Assembly: GCA_022539475.1 (NCBI GenBank)
Contig: VCMS01000109.1
Span: 97,194-161,193 of the forward strand
Source: Gracilaria domingensis
Taxonomy: Eukaryota > Rhodophyta > Florideophyceae > Gracilariales > Gracilariaceae
Length of the DNA: 64,000 nt
Direction: 5' to 3'
Position 1 is the stretch's first letter. Each line of letters opens with the position of its first letter. The position numbers and the translations under genes are program-made. This document shows positions 57,021 through 64,000 of this stretch, piece after piece. The notes beneath the pieces were generated by a model. That model saw only the letters and a program-made list of their open reading frames with translations. It had not been told where the DNA came from and ran no database searches.

Positions 57021-57950
57021 TCAAATCCCTCCCATCCTTCTCTCCTCCTGTCCCCTCAGAATCCCCTTCGCAGTCCGCGCTACCTCCGCCGCACTCCTAA
57101 ACCCAGTCACCACCGGAGCTCCCACTCCCTCCCGCGGCACCTCCTCCACCACCTTCTTCATCTCCTTACGCCTCTTCTTCAGACGGCTCTTCCCATCCCC
57201 AACCCTACCACCCTTTGTCTTCGGTGTCACAGGAGACCCCTTCTGCACCGCCACCCTTCCCACACTTCCCTTCTCCGTCTTTCCCTCCACACCTCCTTTC
57301 ACCCTCTCCTCTTCCACCAATCTTTGCCTCTTGCACAGCTCCTTCACCTCCTTCTCCAGCACGTCCAACCTCTCGTTCAGAACCCTATTCTCCTCCCGCA
57401 ACTCTCCAACCTCCCTTCCCGCACACTCCACTATCCCATACACATGATTTCTCATCTCCACTCCCAATACCGACAACGAATTCCGCAAGCTCGAAATCGC
57501 CTCAACTGAAACACCACTACCACCCCCACTCAGCACCACACCGCCCATTTCCGTTACAATCTCCACAATTCCATCGTCCAGTTGCTCCTTCATCACCAAC
57601 CCCAACATCCCCACCCTCGCCTTCATCTCCCCCACAAACCGCATCTCCCTGTCACCCTCTCCGCCCCCACTCTCTATCTGGTCTCCAACCTCTAACTGAC
57701 TCAGATGCACCGCACCCCTTCTCTCCATTGCGACCCCCTCCACCTCCAATTCTACCCCCTTCTCCACCTCATCACCATCCCCTCTCCTCGCCTCACACTT
57801 CTTTCCTTCCTCAGCCACTTCCTTCTTCTGCGACATCCGACCAGCCGCCGTAATCACGTCCTCTTCCCGCTTTGGTGACGGCGTCTGCGGTACCTCCTTC
57901 CCCTCCAACAGCACCCACAGCTCCTCATCCTTCACGTATCCGTTCGACAT
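57021..57950 (-). CDS. Coiled-coil protein with basic segment (family member 2)
   Basis: 309 residues from ATG 57950 (MSNGYVKDEELW); an upstream non-ATG extension to 58046 is unlikely. Order: acidic head with PQTPSPKREED; a Glu/Val/Gly-rich middle; a coiled coil around residues 180-230 (VGELREENRVLNERLDVLEK, EVKELCKRQRLVEEE). KGSPVTPKTKGG follows, then a basic patch (RLKKRRKEMKKV) and a short tail. The same order and the (S/T)PVTP motif recur at 51730-52254, so the two are probably paralogues. The frame is intact. Plus-strand Pro/Ser-rich frames at 56733-57853 are its shadow. Confidence 0.6.
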   Translation of the reverse strand: MSNGYVKDEELWVLLEGKEVPQTPSPKREEDVITAAGRMSQKKEVAEEGKKCEARRGDGDEVEKGVELEVEGVAMERRGAVHLSQLEVGDQIESGGGEGDREMRFVGEMKARVGMLGLVMKEQLDDGIVEIVTEMGGVVLSGGGSGVSVEAISSLRNSLSVLGVEMRNHVYGIVECAGREVGELREENRVLNERLDVLEKEVKELCKRQRLVEEERVKGGVEGKTEKGSVGRVAVQKGSPVTPKTKGGRVGDGKSRLKKRRKEMKKVVEEVPREGVGAPVVTGFRSAAEVARTAKGILRGQEERRMGGI

Positions 57951-58050
57951 CTTCAGAAAAAGAAGTAGTAGTTGGATCGAAGTTTCCGCTGCGATACAGT
58001 GCAATCGAGCTAAACTGTGCTGTCCACCCCCACTGTCCAACCACACGGGC

Positions 58051-58583
58051 TATATCCAGCACCATGATTGTCCCTGTTTCCCTCATCCCATTTCCCGCCA
58101 AAACATCCACTGTACACCTCCGCACCTTCCACTATTTAAGCGCCATCTCTCTGTCCCCTCTTCACATAGTTCCCACCCACCTCGCCTCGACCGGCGATAT
58201 TTTTCTCTTCCACCATAACCCCACTCGATGGTTATAGCAAAACAGGAAGATATTGCCAGTGGAGGCAAGCTAGGGACTAGTGATTGTACTTAGAGTTGCT
58301 CACCCTCTGTCTCGACTGGGGGCATGTTCTTCTTCCGTCACATCCTTTGTGGGTTGTGACAAAAAAAGAATATGTCACCACTCGACACCGGATGGGTAAC
58401 AATGATAGCACGTAGAGTAGTTCATCCTCCCTCTCAGCGTCCACTGGGGATATATTTATGTTCTCTCACATCCTTTCCCGGTTGTCATACAAGAGAAATA
58501 CATCTCCAATGGAGACGGAGAATATAGTCGTGATAACACGTAAAGGTAACAATGTAATAAACAATAAATTTATGCTACTATCT
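58051..58583. repeat. Degenerate tandem repeat, about 125-bp period
   Basis: Units start with GGTTRTRRCA-like words at 58230, 58352 and (partial) 58480, and share CACGTAGAGT.GTTCA and CTCACATCCTTT.. blocks at the same offsets. Unit lengths are 122 and 128 bp. A possible fourth, more decayed unit precedes 58230. No gene supported here. Confidence 0.6.
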
Positions 58584-58904
58584 CTAACCAACCTTTCGAA
58601 AACCAGCTATGACATGAGCTGGGTTACTCGAGCCAAAGATGGCAGATCCTGCAACTGAAATGTTTGCACCGGCCTTCACTACTGCTTTCACAGTACTCAG
58701 TCCAATACCTCCATCCACCTGTATCCCTATTCTTGGGTACAACTCCCTTGCATGTCGCACCTTATCAAGAACACCCTCCATAAACGCCTGTCCTCCAAAC
58801 CCTGGCTCCACCGTCATCAACAATAACATGTCTACAACTCCTTCCTTCATAAGTGCTTCTACGACCTTTATAGACGTATTCGGGCGCAATCCAACTCCAT
58901 CCTT
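58584..58904 (-). pseudogene. rpe: Ribulose-phosphate 3-epimerase, C-terminal fragment
   Basis: Roughly the last 105 residues of a pentose-phosphate epimerase: GVGLRPNTSIKVVEAL, VDMLLLMTVEPGFGGQAFME, IGIQVDGGIGLSTV (catalytic Asp in VDGG) and VAGSAIFGSSNPAHVI. The N-terminal half of the TIM barrel is absent. An in-frame TAA lies just upstream, although AAAAG/GATGG could be read as a splice acceptor. No matching upstream exon is visible before the plus-strand gene at 59302. Probably a gene fragment. Confidence 0.75.
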
Positions 58905-59301
58905 TTATTTATGGCAATCCGAGTGAAGCTATAAAACCCGTTCACGTCATTTATGAAGCCAAAATGGCTCCTTTCATCCTGTATTCAAGCTCCCCGTAAA
59001 TCGTACTTTACAACTACTTTACAACTCAGGTTCGAAATCAGTTTCATTCATTGCACACTTTCTACTGTTCCACCTACCTTTCATAAAACATCGTCACACT
59101 TTGTGGCTTGTCGTCTCATACAAGGCCTATCATTCATTCAGTACAATCACATATCATACATTTCGCTCACTTTCACAAAGTGAACCATGTTCCCGTTCTG
59201 CGCTTCCCAACCGTTTGTACTTACGTATCACTCTTTACCCCAGCAGTTCTCCGCCCCATCTTCCCTTTTTATCGTCACACAAAAACAATCGAACACTTGC
59301 A

Positions 59302-60204
59302 ATGAACTCCCAGTCCGACATGCCTCCGACTCCGCCTCCGACTCCCAGATACTCTGACGTCCCTCAGGCCTCATCTCCCGCCCGAAGGACTCGGGCCGTT
59401 ATTGTTGGAAGGGGGCGTATAGGTACCATGCTGGCGAACGAAGAAGATACGGTCATTTCCGCACAAGAATTATGCGGCATGGCTGCTACCTCTCATCTTT
59501 CTGATGTACCGATACTAGTTTGTGGAAGAACGAACACCCTGGAGACCGTAATTCAGGCTTGCCCTTATTCGCTCAGAGAGAATCTCGTTTTCTTCCAGAA
59601 TGGAGACATCATACCATTGCTTTCGAAGCTCGGTGTGGAGAAATGTTCAAAAGTTGTCCTATACGTTGGTGTCCCCTCAAGAAACGCAGCTCCGCAGGAT
59701 GGTGTCACTCCTCAAAGTCCGGATGGTCTCACTGTCGCAACAGGAAAGTGGGCCTCCAACGTTGCAGACAGGTTTAGGTCTATGGGTCTCACTTGCGGGG
59801 TTGTCGACGAAGACACATTTCTCGTAAGCTATTATGAGAAGCTCGTGTGGCTATCAGCGTTCAACATCGTCGGGGCCTCAAGAGGTCTCATTCCTATGGA
59901 CGTAGTCGCTACGGAGTGCAGTACGGTTGTGCTCACAATAATGAAAGAGCTGTTGAAGATAGTTTCGCTTAAGACAGGTACTACTTTCAACCTGGAAGAG
60001 ACCGTTGGGCGACTTCTTGCATATGGGAAAACTCTCATTGGCTTCCCTACTTCTTTCTCCGACTTTCAGTTTAGGAACGCGTACTTCTACGACTTTTCCC
60101 GCCAAGAAAGAAACATCGTAGGCGGTGACCCCGCTCCTTTTCATACAAACTACGTCAACGTTGTTAAGGAAAAGTTATCCCCCTCCCCATTCCCCCAGCT
60201 TTGA
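59302..60204 (+). CDS. Ketopantoate-reductase-like (ApbA/PanE fold) oxidoreductase
   Basis: 300 residues from ATG 59302. The head is Pro/Ser-rich. A Rossmann dinucleotide site lies at residues 33-44 (VIVGRGRIGTML), a QNG motif (VFFQNGD) at 98-102, and a family-typical catalytic Lys at about 180 in YEKLVWLSAFNIVGA, followed by the all-helical C-terminal domain ending near PFHTNYVN. Family members use NADPH to reduce 2-dehydropantoate in CoA synthesis, but divergent eukaryotic members often act on unknown substrates, so the exact reaction is not assigned. Single exon, no stops. An upstream non-ATG extension (59101) is unneeded. Confidence 0.75.
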   Translation: MNSQSDMPPTPPPTPRYSDVPQASSPARRTRAVIVGRGRIGTMLANEEDTVISAQELCGMAATSHLSDVPILVCGRTNTLETVIQACPYSLRENLVFFQNGDIIPLLSKLGVEKCSKVVLYVGVPSRNAAPQDGVTPQSPDGLTVATGKWASNVADRFRSMGLTCGVVDEDTFLVSYYEKLVWLSAFNIVGASRGLIPMDVVATECSTVVLTIMKELLKIVSLKTGTTFNLEETVGRLLAYGKTLIGFPTSFSDFQFRNAYFYDFSRQERNIVGGDPAPFHTNYVNVVKEKLSPSPFPQL

Positions 60205-60831
60205 GGTTAGAACACATGACTTTTCGGTGTTGTAAACCTTTTAGAGATAGTTAAACATAAAAGTTACTTTATCGAAATGACCTGTTCCTATTACATTACT
60301 TATATTGTTCGTCCTTCTGTGGTTCAAATATGCCCCTTTAAATCCTACATCCCTTATCACTAATACTTCGCTAAGACTTTGCTAGATAGAAAATGGTCAT
60401 TCCATATCATTAAAGTGCACGATACTAGTAACGAAACAAGTACAAAAATTGTGATATTTCTGAAGAACTAAGCCTTTGCAATACTTGGGGCACCCGTATA
60501 AAGTAAGGTAAACCTTTTATGGGTTTCAACCCATAATGGAGGTTGTTTTACTCTTCTTGATTTCTAAGCTCATGTTAAAGATATTTACAGTTTTCTTTAC
60601 CCACTTGAACCCGTACATATAATTTATGACTAAATCATCCTTTCTTTACTTCAAATCGATGCAAAAACTTCTCCTCCTAGTAACGTTTTAAAACAGTACT
60701 ACAATACCCGTATATGGTCGTTCTTAGACTCTTTGTATACTACGAAACACCTTGTGAACATCAATCACATCCTTCTCATTCGTATACCCATACCCATTTG
60801 CAAAACGAACCCTTTCGAAAGCTTTCAAAAC
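60205..60831. other. AT-rich intergenic region with a perfect hairpin
   Basis: No gene supported. TTATGGGTT and AACCCATAA (60517-60536) form a 9-bp perfect stem with a 2-nt loop. It probably holds the 3' end of the oxidoreductase gene and the promoter of the HAD gene. Confidence 0.5.
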
Positions 60832-61704
60832 ATGTATAACTCAGAAGTTAGAGCCCAAGAAGTAACTCCTCAGCAGCTGGCTAACGAAATATTCGAAAAT
60901 GGCTACGCCGTGATTAGTGATGTTGACGGTACTCTGAAAAGAGCTGGGGAGAACATTCCTGCCGAAACAGTCAAATGCATGAAGTACATCAACGCACGCG
61001 TTGGTTTCGGAATTGCTACTGGGCGAGATATAGAGGATGCCGAGAGTTTCATGGAGCACCTGGGTGGCTACACTTTTGGCATCTCTGGAAACCAAGGCGC
61101 ACGGGTGAGATTATCCAATGGTACCGAAATTGATCAGGACCTTGACAGGGAAGGTTACGAAAGATGTGCAGCCGAACTTGAGAGACTTGCACTCTCCTTA
61201 AATGAATCGCACGGACTTCACGAAGAGCGTCAACAAGCAGTGGTGAGCACTAGAAAAGACAGTGGACTCCCTAACTTCACGTACAATGGACTGTCGAAGT
61301 GGAAAACAGAAGTTAACTCCGGTATTTCAAAAGTGTTGACATCCTTTCCGAACCTGGTTGCGTACCCTCAAGATGAAAACTGTGACATAGGGGACATTCG
61401 TTTCACGAAAAATAGTGGGGCGCTAGCCTTGGTTGAAAACGACCCCCAGTTCGACACACATTTAATCGTTGCTTTCGGGAATGCTTCCAATGATGGCCCT
61501 CTATATGAAATGGCAACCCTGGCAGTTCATGTGAAGGGAGAAGACCATCCAGCAGCGGTAACATATCTTGTTGATGGGGTGGAGGACGTGCATGAGACCA
61601 TCAGAAGGGTGGCAGAACTGTACGGGTACAGAAAATGCAAGTGTCAATGGTTTAGAAATGCTCTTGGAATTTGTTTCCAGTGCTACGATGCCTGTAATAC
61701 TTAG
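60832..61704 (+). CDS. HAD-superfamily phosphatase (Cof/sugar-phosphatase-like)
   Basis: 290 residues from ATG 60832. HAD motif I is ISDVDGT (Asp30 nucleophile, Asp32), motif II is FGIATGRD (Thr63), a candidate Lys lies in RFTKNSGA (about 193), and motif IV is AFGNASNDGPLYE (about 214-226). The cap region between motifs II and III suggests a class II cap, as in sugar-phosphate phosphatases (trehalose- or sucrose-phosphatase type). The substrate is not readable from sequence. A Cys-rich C-terminus (CKCQW, CFQCYDAC) is unusual. It lies tail to tail with its paralogue, 52 bp away. Confidence 0.8.
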   Translation: MYNSEVRAQEVTPQQLANEIFENGYAVISDVDGTLKRAGENIPAETVKCMKYINARVGFGIATGRDIEDAESFMEHLGGYTFGISGNQGARVRLSNGTEIDQDLDREGYERCAAELERLALSLNESHGLHEERQQAVVSTRKDSGLPNFTYNGLSKWKTEVNSGISKVLTSFPNLVAYPQDENCDIGDIRFTKNSGALALVENDPQFDTHLIVAFGNASNDGPLYEMATLAVHVKGEDHPAAVTYLVDGVEDVHETIRRVAELYGYRKCKCQWFRNALGICFQCYDACNT

Positions 61705-61756
61705 CTATGATATGAGATCTCAGTAATAAAAGTGTCGTGTATATCTCAATACCCTT

Positions 61757-62617
61757 TTATGATTCATGGTGGTTTTTATCGTGCTGCTTTTCCTCGTAGC
61801 CGTACAACAGAGCCACCAACATAATTGTCGAATGTACATCCTCCACGCTTTCGAACAGGTTGTGTACTCCACGCGGGATACAATCTTCTTTGACGTGAAC
61901 GCCGTACACGCCTACCTCATGCAAAGGCCCGTCGCTCAAAGCACTTCCGAACGTCACGACGTCATCCGTATCAATAAATCTCGGTTCATTATCCACAAGA
62001 TTTTCTCCTCCGCTTCCTTTTGTGTATCGCTTGTCCACAATTTCGCAACTTTTATCGCCGGGATAGATAACAAACGCATCCATCTTCTGCAACAGGTCCC
62101 CAATAGCAGAATCCACTTCTTCTTTCCACTGCCACAGTTTGTTGTACACGAAATTGGGAAGGCCACTATCACTTCTGGTCTCCACGAACCCCTTGTCATC
62201 ATCATTCACAATACCATGCCTCCTATTCAAATCCCTTGCCAGGAACAGTAGTCCGTCAACAGTGTGGTCAAGGGTGTGATCATTGAATGCACCCTTAATT
62301 TCCCTCTCGTCAGAGAAACGCATGAAAGCTCCATGATTCGCCGAGACACCAAACTTATAGTCTCCGAGTCCTTCCATTTTCCCCTCCACGTCGCCCACAT
62401 CACCCCCTGTGACAAGTCCGAAACCAACACGTTCGTCAATGAACTTCATACACTTCACAACTTCTTCTGGAATTGACTCTCCTTCTCTTCTCAACGTTCC
62501 ATCAACGGAACTTAATATACCGTAACCATTGGCATATATGAACTTAGACAAGGTATTTGGTGAAATTTCCGCCAAGTCTCTCTGTTCCTCTGCCATTTTT
62601 CCTGATACAGTCACCAT
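61757..62617 (-). CDS. HAD-superfamily paralogue lacking the nucleophile Asp
   Basis: 286 residues from ATG 62617 (an alternative ATG at 62596 gives MAEEQRDL). It aligns along its length with the plus-strand neighbour: EEVVKCMKFIDERVGFGLVTG, SDSGLPNFVYN, EDVHSTIMLVALLYGY. Motif I reads LSSVDGT, so the first Asp (nucleophile) is Ser. Motif II keeps Thr (LVTGGD). Motif IV reads FGSALSDGP, with Asn-Ala-Ser-Asn lost to Ser-Ala-Leu-Ser. The frame is fully open, so this looks like a retained pseudoenzyme rather than a broken gene. His/Asp-rich C-terminus. Confidence 0.75.
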   Translation of the reverse strand: MVTVSGKMAEEQRDLAEISPNTLSKFIYANGYGILSSVDGTLRREGESIPEEVVKCMKFIDERVGFGLVTGGDVGDVEGKMEGLGDYKFGVSANHGAFMRFSDEREIKGAFNDHTLDHTVDGLLFLARDLNRRHGIVNDDDKGFVETRSDSGLPNFVYNKLWQWKEEVDSAIGDLLQKMDAFVIYPGDKSCEIVDKRYTKGSGGENLVDNEPRFIDTDDVVTFGSALSDGPLHEVGVYGVHVKEDCIPRGVHNLFESVEDVHSTIMLVALLYGYEEKQHDKNHHES

Positions 62618-62917
62618 ACTGCCACAAGTACCGCATAGACAGGAACTGCATATACTTCTCTTAAAAGCAACCTTAAGTGCAGTTTCAGAAGTGTTAGGAC
62701 GCTACATGTTCAATTGCGAATTGAATGGTGCCACCAATGATGTTAACGATACCGAGCATTTGGCATGTTGCAATTAGACGCAACTGGACCAAAGACGTAT
62801 GACATTTGTTCAATTACCAGCCTGCCGCACCTTTTCTATGTTCATATGTATAGCCTTGTAATAGTATACTACTCTTAATACTCGCAAGACACACATAATT
62901 TACTAATCATCTCATTC
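62618..62917. other. Intergenic, nothing recognised
   Basis: 300 bp of AT-rich DNA between the HAD paralogue's 5' end and the 3' end of the oxygenase-like gene. It presumably holds the HAD gene's promoter. Confidence 0.5.
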
Positions 62918-64000
62918 TCATCCACTTCGAGGCGCTCGCAGCCTCATTATTGGCAAATCGTCATCACTACTACTCTCGAGCACTTCGGTTCTACCGGCGT
63001 CCGCTTCCACACCAATCTCCACGACCACTTGGTCTTCGTCCATGTCAACCGCCCCAACCTCCTTATCGGACAACAGTTCATCCTCCGCCTCCTCCTCCTC
63101 GTCACCATTGACAAACGTGGGTCGGAAATCCCGCACCCGATGAACAGCATCAGGTAGTGCGTAGCCCTCTGGTACCATTTACATGTGGTATCTAACCAGC
63201 AAATCCATAGACTCGGGCCTATCCACCTTGTCCTTCCCACTTGCTCCAGCATGTGTCACATCACCACGACCCACGAATACAGAGTACGGTGGGATGATTA
63301 TCTTCTTCGCTGGATACACCTCCGACATCACTCGCAACTGTTGGTTGTTCATCCCCACCAGTTGATGGCTTCCAGCGCTCACCCAGAGAGGAAAGCCCTC
63401 TTTCCCAGAGGCCATTACAAAGTATCCGGGGTTACCTGTATTCATTGTTTCCTTCGTAACCAGACCACTGAAGTCGGTGTGCAGCGTCTGGCGCTTGCAC
63501 TTTCTCGTCGTCCCCAGAAATCGACCACCAGTTTTCGGAGTGTACATCTTCACAGCTTCCCTTTCATTGTCCCATAGTCCCAAAGCCGCAGCAATTGTAC
63601 CCATTCGAACATCAAGTAAAGCACGCGACCTTACAACCCACCTGAGCTCCTCATTATCCTCCGGCTTCTCCACCGTACCCCAACGTGTCGACATCACTCT
63701 CCCCTCAAATGGTCCATCGCTACCGTCCTTCCATCCTTCATCATCGTTGATTATTTGAACAAACGACTTCTGTTCCTCTCCTTTCCGTATATCCGGCATC
63801 GCTCCATACTCATTCTCGAAGAAGTCCACCAACTTCCCCGACACATCTCCGAACTCCCGAACTTCTTCCAACTCCTCCCATTTAGGGACACCATTATCCG
63901 TCGCAAAGCCATCAAGCACGCAATATCCATTCTGCCTTAGCTCAGCTTGCATTCGGGCGAAGAACATTTGCCCAAATTCGTCATGCTCCTTCGCAGCAAC
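62918..64000 (-). CDS. 2OG-Fe(II)-oxygenase-like gene, copy 2, 5' partial
   Basis: The frame is open to the window edge (64000), so the N-terminus is cut off. Catalytic marks: RQTLHTDFSG (HxD), SVFVGRGDVTHAGAS (distal His) and LLVRYHM (Arg for 2-oxoglutarate), with FFARMQAELRQNGYCVLDGF near the start and MYTPKTGGRFLGT before the HxD. A TAA at 63179-63181 follows RYHM, exactly where copy 1 has Tyr; the frame then continues (MVPEGYALPDAVH) to an acidic tail ending at 62918. The core is complete before the stop, so the product might still fold. Substrate unknown; a phytanoyl-CoA-hydroxylase-like fold is one option. Confidence 0.7.

Noticed and set aside
1-64000. CRISPR arrays, rRNA genes, bacterial operons
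   Set aside because: No regularly spaced repeats, no rRNA-like sequence, and eukaryotic mobile elements throughout.

Overview
The window is nuclear eukaryotic DNA, mostly repeats, with a small gene island at its right end. Chromodomain-bearing Ty3/gypsy elements, a hAT transposase, intron-poor single-frame genes and a plant/algal-type phosphohexomutase remnant suggest an alga. A red alga fits best, but that is inference and no organism-specific marker was found.

Layout. Positions 1-2914 hold no supported gene. Positions 2920-27465 are one old Ty3/gypsy element (B, minus strand) with target duplication TTTCT at both ends. A younger element (A, 3731-15702, duplication ATAAC, near-identical 974-bp LTRs) sits inside B's left LTR. 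A solo LTR (16258-17187, duplication CCTAC) sits inside a gene of B. A second solo-LTR candidate (27547-28387) and a truncated third element (C, 28792 to about 30670) follow. A decayed DNA-transposon gene fills about 30700-36110. Then come a coiled-coil remnant (38696-39765), a fragment of a different Ty3/gypsy family (39800-42170), a broken phosphomannomutase/phosphoglucomutase gene (42172-43130), a 990-bp palindromic element (43131-44120), a membrane-protein remnant, an unknown broken ORF and a broken hAT transposase (47897-49961). From 51.7 kb onward there are host-like genes: two related coiled-coil proteins, a multi-pass membrane protein with two stops, two copies of a 2OG-Fe(II)-oxygenase-like gene, a ribulose-phosphate 3-epimerase fragment, a ketopantoate-reductase-like gene and a tail-to-tail pair of HAD phosphatase paralogues.

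The most notable observation is that elements A, B and C all carry the same extra gene. It lies on the strand opposite gag-pol, between the integrase/chromodomain and the 3' LTR. It starts 53-79 bp inside the LTR edge, runs about 600 codons and converges on pol. A-to-B differences in it fall mainly at third codon positions, which suggests it was under protein-level selection. I do not recognise the protein.

Many genes are interrupted mainly by in-frame stops with few frameshifts, so substitution-driven decay is common. Genes that look intact are the ketopantoate-reductase-like gene, the two HAD genes and the coiled-coil genes.
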